A DNA stretch of 64,000 bases from an uncultured Oscillibacter sp. (GCA_910585385.1 CAJUDV010000003.1:27798-91797), one strand, 5' to 3'; shown: positions 31,380 through 39,813, numbered from the stretch's first letter. A program made the numbers and translations. The notes: generated by a model not told the origin, from the letters alone.

Positions 31380-33346
31380 AAAAGGTGCTGTTGGCGGAGA
31401 ACGCGGGGTTCTGCTATGGTGTGCGGCGGGCGGTGAAACTGGCGGAGCAGACGGCTGCGGAGACCGGCGGCTGCTGGATGCTGGGGGATCTGATCCACAA
31501 CACTTATGTGGTGGAGCACCTGGCCCGCAAAGGCGTCCGGAAGACGGCGGACCCGTTGTCCCTGGGCGCCGGGGACACGGTGGTTATTCGTTCCCACGGC
31601 GAGCGCAGGGAAGTGCTGGACGATCTGGAGGCCCGGGGAATACGCTGCGTCAACGCCACATGCCCCAATGTGGTGCGCATCCAGCGGCTGGTGGCCCAGG
31701 CCGAGGAGGAGGGCCGCCGGGCGGTCATCATCGGCGACCCCGGCCACCCGGAGGTGGCGGGCGTGGCCAGCTGGTGCCGGGAGCCTCTGGTGTTTGACGG
31801 GCCGGAGGCGGTTCGCCGCTGGCTGGACAGCGCCCCGGAAAACAGGGAGATCCCTCTGACGGTGGCGGCGCAGACCACCTGCATTCGTGAACTTTTTGAA
31901 ACTTCTTGGAAAATCATAAAAAAAGAGTGTACAAACGCGAAAATATTTGATACAATATGCAATGCTACGCACAAGCGTCAGTCTGAGGCGGTGGAAATCG
32001 CCTCCCGGGCGGACGTGATGGTCGTGGTGGGAGACCGTAAAAGCGCCAACACCAAACATTTGACAGAAATTTGCAAAGAGAGATGTCCCCGCGTCCTCCA
32101 GATCGAGGGGGCGGACGAGCTCTCGCCGGATTTTTTCGATGGTTGTTCTGTTGCGGGCCTTACGGCCGGAGCCTCCACGCCAGCGGGCATTATTAAGGAG
32201 GTATATGCAACGATGAGCGAAGAAATCAAAGCGGTCGAGGGCAAAGAGGAGTCCTTCGAGGAATTACTGAATCAGTCTTTCAAAACTTTAAATACAGGAG
32301 AGAAGGTAACCGGCATTGTCACGGCCATCACGCCGACTGAGGTGCAGGTGGATGTAGGCGCTAAGCAGGCCGCCTACATCAAGTTCAGTGAATTGAGCGA
32401 CGACCCCAACGCCAAACCCGAGGACATCGTCAAAGTGGGCGATGAGATCGAGACCTACATCGTCCGCGTCAACGATGTGGAGGGTTATGCCGAGCTCTCC
32501 AAGAAGCGCCTGGACGCCGTCAAGGTTTGGGAGAACATCGAGACCGCCGTGGAGGAGAAGACTGTGCTGGAGGGCACCGTTACCGAGGAGAACAAGGGCG
32601 GCATTGTGGTTTCCGTCAAGGGCGTGCGGGTGTTTGTCCCCGCCTCCCAGAGCGGCCAGCCCCGCGGCGCGGATCTGAGCGCCATGGTCAAGCAGAAGGT
32701 GCAGCTGCGCGTCACCGAGGTCAACCGCGCCCGCCGCCGTGTGGTGGGCTCCATCCGGGCCGTCACCGACGAGGCCCGCAAGGCCGCCCAGGAAGAGGTG
32801 TGGGCCAACATCGAGGTGGGCAAGCGCTACTCCGGCACCGTGAAGTCCATGACCAGCTACGGCGTGTTTGTGGATATTGGCGGCGTGGACGGCATGGTAC
32901 ATATCTCCGAGCTGAGCTGGAGCCGGATCAAGACCCCCGCCGAGGTGTGCAAGGTGGGCGATCCCATGGAGGTGTACGTCATTTCCTTTGACGCCGAGAA
33001 GAGGAAGATCTCCCTGGGCGTCAAGGATCACAGCGTCAATCCCTGGCAGGTCTTTATGGATAAGTACGCCGTGGGCGACGTGGCCACTGTCCGCATTGTC
33101 AAGCTGATGAGCTTTGGCGCTTTCGCCGAGGTTGTGCCCGGGGTGGACGGCCTGATCCACATCTCCCAGATTGCCGACCGCCGCATCGACAAGCCGGAGG
33201 ACGTGCTGTCTGAGAACCAGACCGTGGATGTGAAGATCACGGCTATCGACGAAGAGAAGCAGAAAATCTCCCTGTCTATCCGCGCCCTGCTGGCCCCTGC
33301 TGGAGAGCTGGAGGAGGATAGCGAAGTCATGGAGACCGAGGAATAA
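31376..33346 (+). CDS. ispH: Fused 4-hydroxy-3-methylbut-2-enyl diphosphate reductase / 30S ribosomal protein S1
   Basis: A 656-residue fusion. Residues 1-~278 are IspH, the 4Fe-4S enzyme that ends the MEP isoprenoid pathway: iron ligands in AGFCYGVRRAV, NATCPNV and ICNATHKRQ; SHGER and GDPGHPEVAG are the substrate-binding histidines. Residues ~300-640 contain four S1 RNA-binding repeats (GEKVTGIVTAITPTEVQVDVG; GTVTEENKGGIVVSVKG; GKRYSGTVKSMTSYGVFVDIG; GDVATVRIVKLMSFGAFAEV). This fusion is known in Clostridia. The start overlaps plsC by 4 bases. A strong internal ribosome-binding site precedes the S1 part. Confidence 0.97.
   Translation: MKKVLLAENAGFCYGVRRAVKLAEQTAAETGGCWMLGDLIHNTYVVEHLARKGVRKTADPLSLGAGDTVVIRSHGERREVLDDLEARGIRCVNATCPNVVRIQRLVAQAEEEGRRAVIIGDPGHPEVAGVASWCREPLVFDGPEAVRRWLDSAPENREIPLTVAAQTTCIRELFETSWKIIKKECTNAKIFDTICNATHKRQSEAVEIASRADVMVVVGDRKSANTKHLTEICKERCPRVLQIEGADELSPDFFDGCSVAGLTAGASTPAGIIKEVYATMSEEIKAVEGKEESFEELLNQSFKTLNTGEKVTGIVTAITPTEVQVDVGAKQAAYIKFSELSDDPNAKPEDIVKVGDEIETYIVRVNDVEGYAELSKKRLDAVKVWENIETAVEEKTVLEGTVTEENKGGIVVSVKGVRVFVPASQSGQPRGADLSAMVKQKVQLRVTEVNRARRRVVGSIRAVTDEARKAAQEEVWANIEVGKRYSGTVKSMTSYGVFVDIGGVDGMVHISELSWSRIKTPAEVCKVGDPMEVYVISFDAEKRKISLGVKDHSVNPWQVFMDKYAVGDVATVRIVKLMSFGAFAEVVPGVDGLIHISQIADRRIDKPEDVLSENQTVDVKITAIDEEKQKISLSIRALLAPAGELEEDSEVMETEE
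32195..32215 (+). promoter_or_regulatory. Internal ribosome-binding site ahead of the S1 part
   Basis: AAGGAGG (32195-32201) lies 11 bases upstream of an in-frame ATG (32213) at the IspH-S1 junction. Translation from here would give a free S1-like protein of ~377 residues (MSEEIKAVEGKEES...), alongside the fusion. Confidence 0.7.
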
Positions 33347-33361
33347 GTGCGCCGCGTAGAG

Positions 33362-33389
33362 AGGCGGGCCCAAAGCCCGTCTTTCTTTT
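33362..33389 (+). terminator. Terminator of the rpiR-ispH/rpsA operon
   Basis: AGGCGGGC pairs with GCCCGTCT (one wobble) around a short loop, followed by TTCTTTT, directly after the ispH-rpsA stop. Confidence 0.85.
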
Positions 33390-33420
33390 ATGAAAAATTG
33401 TGATTTTTTTGACATTTTCG

Positions 33421-33449
33421 TTGCAATTGCGGGAGGGGGATGGTATAAT
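33421..33449 (+). promoter_or_regulatory. Promoter of the CoA-transferase gene
   Basis: TTGCAA (33421-33426) and TATAAT (33444-33449) with 17 bases between, TGG before the -10 box. Confidence 0.82.
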
Positions 33450-33455
33450 GCCGTC

Positions 33456-33588
33456 CTGTGAGGAGCGCGGTCCTTTAGGCGGACCCGCAATGAGGGAATG
33501 GCTTTTCGAGCGATCTGAGCGTAGGACGCGCCGCGACGGGTTTTGCCTGCTTTTAGCGGTATAAAAAGGGAATATAGGAGGAACAACG
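33456..33588 (+). other. Structured 5' leader of the CoA-transferase gene
   Basis: A ~130-base untranslated leader with potential hairpins such as GCG(c)GGTCC/GGACC(c)GC (~33466-33490) and an outer GTCC/GGAC. It matches no riboswitch I recognise and has no terminator. The coding start has an AGGAGG site. Function unknown. Confidence 0.4.
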
Positions 33589-34932
33589 ATGAGCTATCAG
33601 GATGAGTATAAACAGAAATTGACCTCTGCCAGCGAGGCGGTGAAGGTGGTCAAGTCCGGCGACTGGCTGGATTATGGCTGGAGCATCTGTTCTCCCATCG
33701 CGCTGGACAAGGCCCTGGCCCAGCGGGCGGAGGAGCTGACTGATGTAAAAATTCGGGGCGGCATCCTCACTCATACGCCGGCAATTTTTGAAGTATCCGA
33801 CGCCGCCAGCCACTTTACCTGGAACTCCTGGCACATGGGCGGCGTGGAGCGCAAGGCCGTGAGCCAGGGGCTCTCCTACTATATCCCCATGCGCTATTCC
33901 GAGCTGCCCGGCTTTTACACCAATGTGATCAAGACCCTGGACGTGGCCATGTTCCAGGTGGCTCCCATGGATCAGAAGGGCTGGTTTAATTTCGGTCCCT
34001 CCGGCGATCATCTGAAAGCGGTCTGCGAGTGTGCCAAGACCATCATTGTCGAGGTCAACAAAAATATGCCCGTGTGTCTGGGCGGCTACGACAACTGTGT
34101 CCACATCAGCGATGTGGATATGATTGTGGAGGGAGAGAACCCGCCCATGGACATTCTGGGGGGCGGCGGAGCCGCCTCTGAGGTGGATCTGGCCGTGGCC
34201 CGCCTGGTGGTGCCGGAGATTCCCAACGGCGCCTGCCTCCAACTGGGAATCGGCGCCATGCCCAACGCCATCGGCAAGATGGTGGCAGAGTCCGACCTAA
34301 AGGACCTGGGCGTACATACGGAGATGTATGTGGACGCCTTTGTGGACATGTCCGAGGCGGGCCGCATTACCGGTAAGCGCAAACCCTTTGACCGGGGCCG
34401 CCAGACTTACGCCTTTGCCGCGGGCAGCCAGAAGCTGTACGACTTCATCGACAACAACCCCGAATGCATGATCGCCCCGGTCAGCTATGTCAACGATATT
34501 GCCCGGGTGTCTCAGATTGAAAACTTCATCTCCATCAACGGCGCGGTGGATATTGACCTCTTCGGCCAGGTATCCTCTGAGTCCTCCGGCACCCGCCATA
34601 TCTCCGGCGCCGGCGGCCAGCAGGACTTTGTTATGGGCGCATATCTGGCCAAGGGCGGCAAGAGCTTTATCTGCTGTTCCTCGGCCTATATGGATAAGAA
34701 CGGACAGATGAAATCCCGCATTCGTCCCACGCTGCTGGAGGGGTCCATTGTCACCGCCACCCGGGCGAACCTCCACTATCTGGTAACGGAGTATGGAAAG
34801 TTCAATGTCAAGGGCAAGTCCACTTGGGAACGGGCCGAGGGCATCATCGGCATTGCGCATCCCCAGTTCCGGGAGGAACTCATCGCCGAGGCGGAGAAGA
34901 TGCATATCTGGCGCCGGTCCAACAAGCGGTAA
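33589..34932 (+). CDS. but: Butyryl-CoA:acetate CoA-transferase
   Basis: A 447-residue family I CoA-transferase of the AbfT/But group. It has DYGWSICSPIALDKAL, MFQVAPMDQKGWFNFGPS, the glutamate of HTEMYVDAFVD (E245, aligned with the catalytic Glu of 4-hydroxybutyrate CoA-transferase), and DLFGQVSSES with GAGGQQDFVMGAYLAKGGKSFI, the But signature. It makes butyrate and acetyl-CoA from butyryl-CoA and acetate, the last step of butyrate formation in gut Clostridia. It is close to But of Roseburia-type bacteria from memory; a related acyl-CoA substrate cannot be excluded. Stands alone with its own promoter. Confidence 0.92.
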   Translation: MSYQDEYKQKLTSASEAVKVVKSGDWLDYGWSICSPIALDKALAQRAEELTDVKIRGGILTHTPAIFEVSDAASHFTWNSWHMGGVERKAVSQGLSYYIPMRYSELPGFYTNVIKTLDVAMFQVAPMDQKGWFNFGPSGDHLKAVCECAKTIIVEVNKNMPVCLGGYDNCVHISDVDMIVEGENPPMDILGGGGAASEVDLAVARLVVPEIPNGACLQLGIGAMPNAIGKMVAESDLKDLGVHTEMYVDAFVDMSEAGRITGKRKPFDRGRQTYAFAAGSQKLYDFIDNNPECMIAPVSYVNDIARVSQIENFISINGAVDIDLFGQVSSESSGTRHISGAGGQQDFVMGAYLAKGGKSFICCSSAYMDKNGQMKSRIRPTLLEGSIVTATRANLHYLVTEYGKFNVKGKSTWERAEGIIGIAHPQFREELIAEAEKMHIWRRSNKR

Positions 34933-34948
34933 GTTACAAATTAATCTT

Positions 34949-34987
34949 AAAAAATGGCGGACAGCTTCTCGCTGCCCGCCATTTTTT
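34949..34987 (+). terminator. Terminator of the CoA-transferase gene
   Basis: AAAAATGGCGG/CCCGCCATTTTT stem with an internal CAGC/GCTG pairing and a T-tract. Confidence 0.92.
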
Positions 34988-35031
34988 GCAGTATTCTCCA
35001 CAAAATATCTGTAAATTTTTTGAAAAAGTGC

Positions 35032-35060
35032 TTGTAAATATGGGAAAAGAAGGATATAAT
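35032..35060 (+). promoter_or_regulatory. Promoter of carD-ispD-ispF
   Basis: TTGTAA (35032-35037) and TATAAT (35055-35060) with 17 bases between, about 90 bases before carD. Confidence 0.75.
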
Positions 35061-35149
35061 AAACATATCATATAAAAATTATAATGGATGGCGTATCAGC
35101 GAATATCAGGCACCACAATGAACCGATGTAAAAAGGGGAGGGGCTTGCC

Positions 35150-35641
35150 ATGTTCAGGATCGGGGACTTCGTTGCGCACCCAATGCACGGGGCCGGCGTC
35201 ATAGACGCCATTGTTCAGGAAAAGGTCGCGGGGAGCATACAGGAGTACTATGTGTTTAAAATGCCTGTGGGCGGACTGCTTTTGAAGATCCCGGTGACCA
35301 ACAGCGGGACCATTGGCCTGCGCGCCATCATCACGCCGGAGGAGGCGGAGGCACTGATCGCGGCGCTTCCCTCTTTGAAGGTGGAGAGCAGCGCAAATTG
35401 GAACAAGCGGTATCAGGAGAATTTACAGCGGCTTAAGAGCGGTGATCTTCGAGAGGTGGCCCGCGTGGTCAAGGGGCTGATGACCAGGGATACCCGGCGG
35501 GGGCTGTCTACCGGGGAGAGGAAGATGCTGCAGACCGCCAAGCGGATTCTGATCTCTGAGATTGTTTTGACGGAACGGGCGGACTACGAGACGGTGGAAG
35601 CCCGGGTGGACTGCGCCTTGACGCAGGAGGCTGCCGTTTGA
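35150..35641 (+). CDS. carD: CarD-family transcriptional regulator
   Basis: A 163-residue protein. The N-terminal ~65 residues are the RNA-polymerase-interacting domain (FRIGDFVAHPMHGAGVIDAIVQEKV), followed by an all-helical DNA-contact domain (EVARVVKGLMTRDTRRGLSTGERKMLQTAKRIL). CarD proteins bind the RNA polymerase beta subunit and stabilise open promoters. Located before ispD and ispF as in many Clostridia. Start follows GGGAGGGG. Confidence 0.95.
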   Translation: MFRIGDFVAHPMHGAGVIDAIVQEKVAGSIQEYYVFKMPVGGLLLKIPVTNSGTIGLRAIITPEEAEALIAALPSLKVESSANWNKRYQENLQRLKSGDLREVARVVKGLMTRDTRRGLSTGERKMLQTAKRILISEIVLTERADYETVEARVDCALTQEAAV

Positions 35642-35693
35642 CTGGCTGCCGTGGGTTTTATGTATGAGCGCCAAAGGGCGCGTGGAGGCCGAT

Positions 35694-36425
35694 ATGTTTT
35701 CTTTTCTGCGCAAAATCAAAGCGTCCAACCGCCCTTACTGCGCCGCTCTGGTAGCTGCCGCGGGTGTGTCCAGCCGCATGGAGGGCATCAACAAACTCCT
35801 GGAGCCCTTAGAGGGGGTTCCGGTGCTGGTGCGGACCCTGACCGCTCTCCAGCTGGCGGAGGGGGTGGATGAGATTGTGGTGGCCGCCCGGGAGGAGGAC
35901 TTGGTGGAGATCTCCCGCCTGTGCAATACATACGGTATCTCCAAATGCGTTAAGGTGGTCCGGGGAGGAGAGAGCCGGGCGCACTCCGTTTTTCTGGCGG
36001 CGCTGGAGGCTTCCCCGGAGACGGCTCTGCTGGCTGTGCAGGACGGAGCCCGTCCTCTGGTGACGCCGGAGCTGATTGACCGTGTGATCACCGCCGCCGC
36101 CCGCTGCGGCGCAGCGGCCCCTGCATTGGCGGTAAAGGACACCATCAAAACCGTCCGGGAGGACGGCGCTGTGGCGGAGACCCTGGAGCGGGATGTTCTG
36201 CGGGCGGTGCAGACTCCCCAGGTGTTTGAAGCCAGTCTCCTGAAAGCGGCGCTCCAGTCGGCGCTGGAGAGCGGCGCGGTGGTTACAGACGATTGTTCCG
36301 CCGTGGAACGGCTGGGCAAGGCGGTGTTTCTGGTGGAGGGCGAGGAGGAGAATCTAAAGATTACCACTCCGGTGGATCTGATTCTGGCGGAGGCCATTCT
36401 GCGGGCCCGGGAGGAAGGACGATGA
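35694..36425 (+). CDS. ispD: 2-C-methyl-D-erythritol 4-phosphate cytidylyltransferase
   Basis: A 243-residue MEP-pathway enzyme. It has the nucleotide-binding AALVAAAGVSSRMEG near the start, VQDGARPLVTPELIDRVI, and the C-terminal DLILAEAILRARE. It transfers CMP to methylerythritol phosphate. The ATG at 35694 is preferred because GGAGG lies 5 bases upstream; an ATG at 35664 has no clear site, so the first 10 residues of the longer version are doubtful. Overlaps ispF by 4 bases. Confidence 0.96.
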   Translation: MFSFLRKIKASNRPYCAALVAAAGVSSRMEGINKLLEPLEGVPVLVRTLTALQLAEGVDEIVVAAREEDLVEISRLCNTYGISKCVKVVRGGESRAHSVFLAALEASPETALLAVQDGARPLVTPELIDRVITAAARCGAAAPALAVKDTIKTVREDGAVAETLERDVLRAVQTPQVFEASLLKAALQSALESGAVVTDDCSAVERLGKAVFLVEGEEENLKITTPVDLILAEAILRAREEGR

Positions 36426-36907
36426 CGAACCTGCGTATTGGGCACGGGTATGACGTCCACCGGTTGGCGGAGGGACGGAAACTGATTTTGGGCGGTGTGG
36501 AGGTCTCCTGGGACCGGGGGCTTCTGGGCCACTCCGACGCCGACGTGCTGGTCCACGCCGTCATGGACGCCCTGACCGGGGCCTCCCGCCTGGGGGACAT
36601 CGGAAAGCTGTTCCCGGACACGGACCCGGCGTACGCCGGGATCTCTAGCCTGAAATTGCTGGCGGAGGTGGGGCGGCTCCTGGCGGAGCGGGGCTTTGCC
36701 GTGGTGAATATCGACGCCACGCTCCTGGCCCAGGCGCCGAAGATCGCCCCCTACAGGGCGCGGATGGCGGAGAATATGGCCATGGCCCTGGGGATTGAGC
36801 CGGAGCGGGTCAACGTGAAGGCCACCACCGAGGAGGGACTGGGCTTCACCGGAGACGGCTCCGGCATGGCGGCCCACGCTGTGGCGCTGCTGGAGGGATT
36901 GAGATGA
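36422..36907 (+). CDS. ispF: 2-C-methyl-D-erythritol 2,4-cyclodiphosphate synthase
   Basis: A 161-residue enzyme with the metal site GHGYDVHRL and GLLGHSDADVLVHAVMDAL, plus GDIGKLFPDTDPAY and a C-terminal KATTEEGLGFTGDGSGMAAHAV. It makes the cyclodiphosphate intermediate of the MEP pathway. ATG at 36422 overlaps the ispD stop by 4 bases and is the only reasonable start. Confidence 0.98.
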   Translation: MTNLRIGHGYDVHRLAEGRKLILGGVEVSWDRGLLGHSDADVLVHAVMDALTGASRLGDIGKLFPDTDPAYAGISSLKLLAEVGRLLAERGFAVVNIDATLLAQAPKIAPYRARMAENMAMALGIEPERVNVKATTEEGLGFTGDGSGMAAHAVALLEGLR

Positions 36908-37275
36908 GGTGCGGCCGGCGCTTTTTGGCGCTGCTGGCTCTGGTGGCAGGATTGTTGGCCCTGCCGGGTGTTTTGCTGGACCTTCACATACGGCGCGGGT
37001 CCCCGTCATTGAATATGCGGGTGGACGCGGCTGAGTTTGGGGGAAATTGTTTTCACATGTCTGTCAGCGACCACAGCGGCAGCGGAACCTCCTTTCACGG
37101 GTTTTCCTACGATATTGAGGAGGAGTACCTGTATATCACCGTCCGCAAGGGGCTGGTCTCTGGTAATTACCGCGGCAGCAGTATGGATGTGGACATCGAG
37201 GACAGCCGGCTGGAGCATGTTCAGACCGTCTATTTGAAGGACGGCCCGGAGAAAAAACTGATATGTGTAAGGTGA
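36904..37275 (+). CDS. Small secreted or membrane-anchored protein of unknown function
   Basis: A 123-residue protein with an N-terminal hydrophobic segment (FLALLALVAGLLALPGVLL), no lipobox, then a beta-rich outside part (NMRVDAAEF, YDIEEEYLYITVRKG, VYLKDGPEKKLICVR). No family recognised. It overlaps ispF by 4 bases and ends inside a long terminator hairpin, so it is the last gene of the carD-ispD-ispF unit. Confidence 0.82.
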   Translation: MRCGRRFLALLALVAGLLALPGVLLDLHIRRGSPSLNMRVDAAEFGGNCFHMSVSDHSGSGTSFHGFSYDIEEEYLYITVRKGLVSGNYRGSSMDVDIEDSRLEHVQTVYLKDGPEKKLICVR

Positions 37276-37312
37276 GAGAAAGGGCTCTGGCAGCAGAGCG
37301 CTTTCTCTCACC
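37271..37312 (+). terminator. Terminator-like long hairpin after the ispF unit
   Basis: GGTGAGAGAAAG(g)GCTCTG pairs with CAGAGC(g)CTTTCTCTCACC over 18 bases with one mismatch; the following TTTCTCC is a modest T-tract. The stop codon of the preceding gene lies in the left arm. Confidence 0.75.
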
Positions 37313-37358
37313 TTTCTCCGCTCCCCCCATAGAATGTGGGTAGAGAGGAGGAGTGCCT

Positions 37359-37610
37359 GTGGATCACTATCTGATTATCGCACGGTCTGTCACCTACGCG
37401 CAGCGGATGCAACGGGCGCTGGCCCGGGCGGGCGTCCGCTGCCAGATTTTCCGTGCCCCACGGGATCTGACGGAGATGGGCTGCGCCTATGCCGTGCGCG
37501 TGGCGGTCAGTGGCCTGACCGATGCATTGACTGCCCTTCACAGGGAATCATTGGACCCTGTTCAGATATTTTTGTACCAAAGAGGACTGTACCAGGAGGT
37601 GGGGAGATGA
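37359..37610 (+). CDS. DUF3343 putative Se/S carrier-like protein
   Basis: An 83-residue protein of the DUF3343 family: YLIIARSVTYAQRMQRALARAGVRCQIFRAPRDLTEMGCAYAVRV. Two cysteines (C25 and C40) fall in the family pattern. DUF3343 proteins are proposed, from gene context, to work with desulfurase-like enzymes, in part in selenium or sulfur handling. The GTG at 37359 (GGAGG 7 bases upstream) is preferred to the GTG 6 bases earlier. It overlaps the next gene by 4 bases. Confidence 0.85.
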   Translation: MDHYLIIARSVTYAQRMQRALARAGVRCQIFRAPRDLTEMGCAYAVRVAVSGLTDALTALHRESLDPVQIFLYQRGLYQEVGR

Positions 37611-38731
37611 TCTATCTCGACAGCGCCGCCACCACCTTCCAGAAGCCTTCCGCCGTGGAGGCGGCCATGGTGGAGGCCCTGCGTACCATGAGCTCCCCGG
37701 GGCGGGGGGGCTACCCCGCGGCTCTGGCGGCCGCGGACGCCGCCTTTGACTGCCGGAATGCGCTGGCGGAGTTGTACGGTCTGAAAAATCCGGAGCAGGT
37801 TGTATTTACCGCAAACGCCACCCACGCTCTGAATATCGCCATCAAGACCCTGGTGTCCCCCGGCGGACGGGTGGCAATCTCCGGATACGAGCACAACGCT
37901 GTCACCCGTCCTCTGGCGGCGCTGGAGGCGGATGTGAGGATCGCGGAGGCGCCGCTGTTCCAGCCGGAGGCGGTGCTGGAGTCCTTTGCCAGTCTGGTGG
38001 ACGGGGGTCTGGAGGCTGTGATCTGTACACATGTCTCCAATGTTTTTGGCTTTATCCAGCCAGTAGAGGCCATAGCGGCGTTGTGCCGGACCTGGGGCGT
38101 GCCGCTGATTATCGATGACTCTCAGGCCGCCGGCGTGCTGCCGCTGGATATGGCGGAGCTGGGGGCGGCGTTCATTGCCATGCCGGGACACAAGGGGCTG
38201 TACGGCCCTCAGGGCACCGGTGTGCTGCTGTGCGGGAGCGGTATTCAGCCTCGCACGCTTTTGGAGGGCGGCACCGGGAGCCTCTCCATCCAGCAGGAGA
38301 TGCCGGACTTTCTCCCGGACCGCCTGGAGGCGGGGACCCACAACATGCCCGGCATCGCCGGCCTGCTGGCAGGCGTCCGGTATGTCCGCCGGCAGGGAAT
38401 GGAGGGCATCTGCCGGCGGGAGCGTCAGCTGACCCAAATGGCGGCGGAGGAGCTGCGTGTTCTGCCCGGCGTGACGGTGTATGCCCAGCCGGACCTCCAT
38501 GCCCAGACGGGAGTGCTGTCTTTCACGGCGGAGGGCCGGGAGGTGGAGGCTCTGGGGCAGGCGCTGGGAGAGCGGGGCATCGCTGTGCGGGCGGGGCTCC
38601 ACTGCGCGCCTCTGGCCCACCGCTCTGCCGGGACGCTGGGGAGCGGCACGGTTCGAATCAGCTTTTCCGACTTCAACACGCCGGAGGAGGTATCCCGCAT
38701 GGTGTCTGTTGTGAGGGAGATCCTCTCTTGA
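37607..38731 (+). CDS. Cysteine-desulfurase-like class V aminotransferase (EGID type)
   Basis: A 374-residue PLP enzyme. It has YLDSAATTFQKP at the start, THALNIAIK, the PLP lysine in MPGHKGLYGPQGTGVLL, and the reactive cysteine in RAGLHCAPLAHRSAGT. These features place it in the NifS/CsdB-like group whose members mobilise sulfur or selenium from cysteine or selenocysteine. Its start at 37607 overlaps DUF3343, so the two are made together. No selD, yqeB or yqeC is in the window, so a selenium role is not settled. Confidence 0.92.
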   Translation: MIYLDSAATTFQKPSAVEAAMVEALRTMSSPGRGGYPAALAAADAAFDCRNALAELYGLKNPEQVVFTANATHALNIAIKTLVSPGGRVAISGYEHNAVTRPLAALEADVRIAEAPLFQPEAVLESFASLVDGGLEAVICTHVSNVFGFIQPVEAIAALCRTWGVPLIIDDSQAAGVLPLDMAELGAAFIAMPGHKGLYGPQGTGVLLCGSGIQPRTLLEGGTGSLSIQQEMPDFLPDRLEAGTHNMPGIAGLLAGVRYVRRQGMEGICRRERQLTQMAAEELRVLPGVTVYAQPDLHAQTGVLSFTAEGREVEALGQALGERGIAVRAGLHCAPLAHRSAGTLGSGTVRISFSDFNTPEEVSRMVSVVREILS

Positions 38732-38755
38732 TGAGTGGAAAACGGCGCCTAAATA

Positions 38756-38784
38756 AAAACCGCCTTGAGGCGGTTTTTATTTTC
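38756..38784 (+). terminator. Terminator of the DUF3343-desulfurase pair
   Basis: AAAAACCGCC/GGCGGTTTTT stem with a TTGA loop and ATTTT. Confidence 0.93.
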
Positions 38785-38861
38785 CAATCCCTTCCTGTGC
38801 CGGATTGCCTTGAAAACACTGGGATTTTCTGAACAGTCCGTGAATTTTTCCACGGTTTGCC

Positions 38862-38890
38862 TTGCAATCTATCCGTATATTTTATATAAT
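38862..38890 (+). promoter_or_regulatory. Promoter of cdaA-cdaR operon
   Basis: TTGCAA (38862-38867) and TATAAT (38885-38890) with 17 bases between, ~40 bases before cdaA. Confidence 0.78.
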
Positions 38891-38928
38891 TAAAATATTC
38901 ATGGCCTGAAAGGGATGATGACCCAATT

Positions 38929-39813
38929 ATGGAACTGAAGTTTTCGCAGATCCCGGCGTTTGCCGGCAGGTATCTGCTGACGCTCCAGATCACCGATGTG
39001 CTGGATATTCTCATCATAGCGTTTCTGCTGTACAAGCTGCTGACTTTGGTGCGCAGCACCAAGGCCGCCAGTCTGCTGAAGGGCCTGCTGGCCTTTTTCG
39101 CGCTGCTGGCGCTGTCCAACCTCTTCAATCTCAGAGGAATTACCTACATTTTGAGCAAACTAATGGAAATGGGGGTTTTGGCTCTGATCATCCTGTTTCA
39201 GCCGGAGATCCGCCGGATTCTGGAACAGCTGGGCAGCCGCCGCATCGTGGCGTTTTTCAGCCACAGTGAGGCGGGGAATGTGATGGAGCAGACCATTGGG
39301 CAGACGGTGCTGGCCTGTACGGAGATGTCCCAGAGCCGCACAGGCGCGCTGATCGTATTTGAGCGGGAGATCATGCTGGATGAATTTGTCCGCAGCGGGA
39401 CGGTACTGGACGCCGCGGTCTCCAGCGAGCTTTTGAAAAACATTTTCTTTGTCAAGGCCCCCATGCACGACGGAGCGGTGATCGTCCGTCACGGGCGGAT
39501 TTTGGGCGCCGGCTGTATGCTTCCCCTGAGCAAGAATGTGAACCTGAGCCGGGATCTGGGGATGCGCCACCGGGCCGGCATCGGCATGAGTGAGAACTCC
39601 GACGCGGTGGTGGTTATCGTCTCGGAGGAGACAGGCTCCATCTCCGTGGCCATCGGCGGAATGCTGAAGCGCCATTTGAAGCCGGAGACGCTGGAAAACC
39701 TGCTGCGCAACGAGCTGCTTCCTCAGGAGGAGTCCGGAGAGGCGAAGCAGAGGTTCAGCCTGCTGCGGCTGCTGCAGGGCCGGAAGGACGGAGGTACGCG
39801 CGATGGAGAATAA
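38929..39813 (+). CDS. cdaA: Diadenylate cyclase CdaA
   Basis: A 294-residue membrane cyclase making cyclic di-AMP from two ATP. Three N-terminal membrane segments (~25-90), then the DisA_N domain with FQPEIRRILEQLG, the DGA motif in KAPMHDGAVIV and the RHR motif in MRHRAGIGMSENSDA. The operon continues with CdaR, its usual regulator. GlmM, normally the third gene, is not in this cluster; a RseC-like and two uncharacterised genes are there instead. Confidence 0.98.
   Translation: MELKFSQIPAFAGRYLLTLQITDVLDILIIAFLLYKLLTLVRSTKAASLLKGLLAFFALLALSNLFNLRGITYILSKLMEMGVLALIILFQPEIRRILEQLGSRRIVAFFSHSEAGNVMEQTIGQTVLACTEMSQSRTGALIVFEREIMLDEFVRSGTVLDAAVSSELLKNIFFVKAPMHDGAVIVRHGRILGAGCMLPLSKNVNLSRDLGMRHRAGIGMSENSDAVVVIVSEETGSISVAIGGMLKRHLKPETLENLLRNELLPQEESGEAKQRFSLLRLLQGRKDGGTRDGE

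Noticed and set aside
32288..33586. A 432-codon open frame opposite the S1 part of ispH-rpsA
   Set aside because: It is a shadow of the S1 repeats, low complexity, and unsupported by signals.
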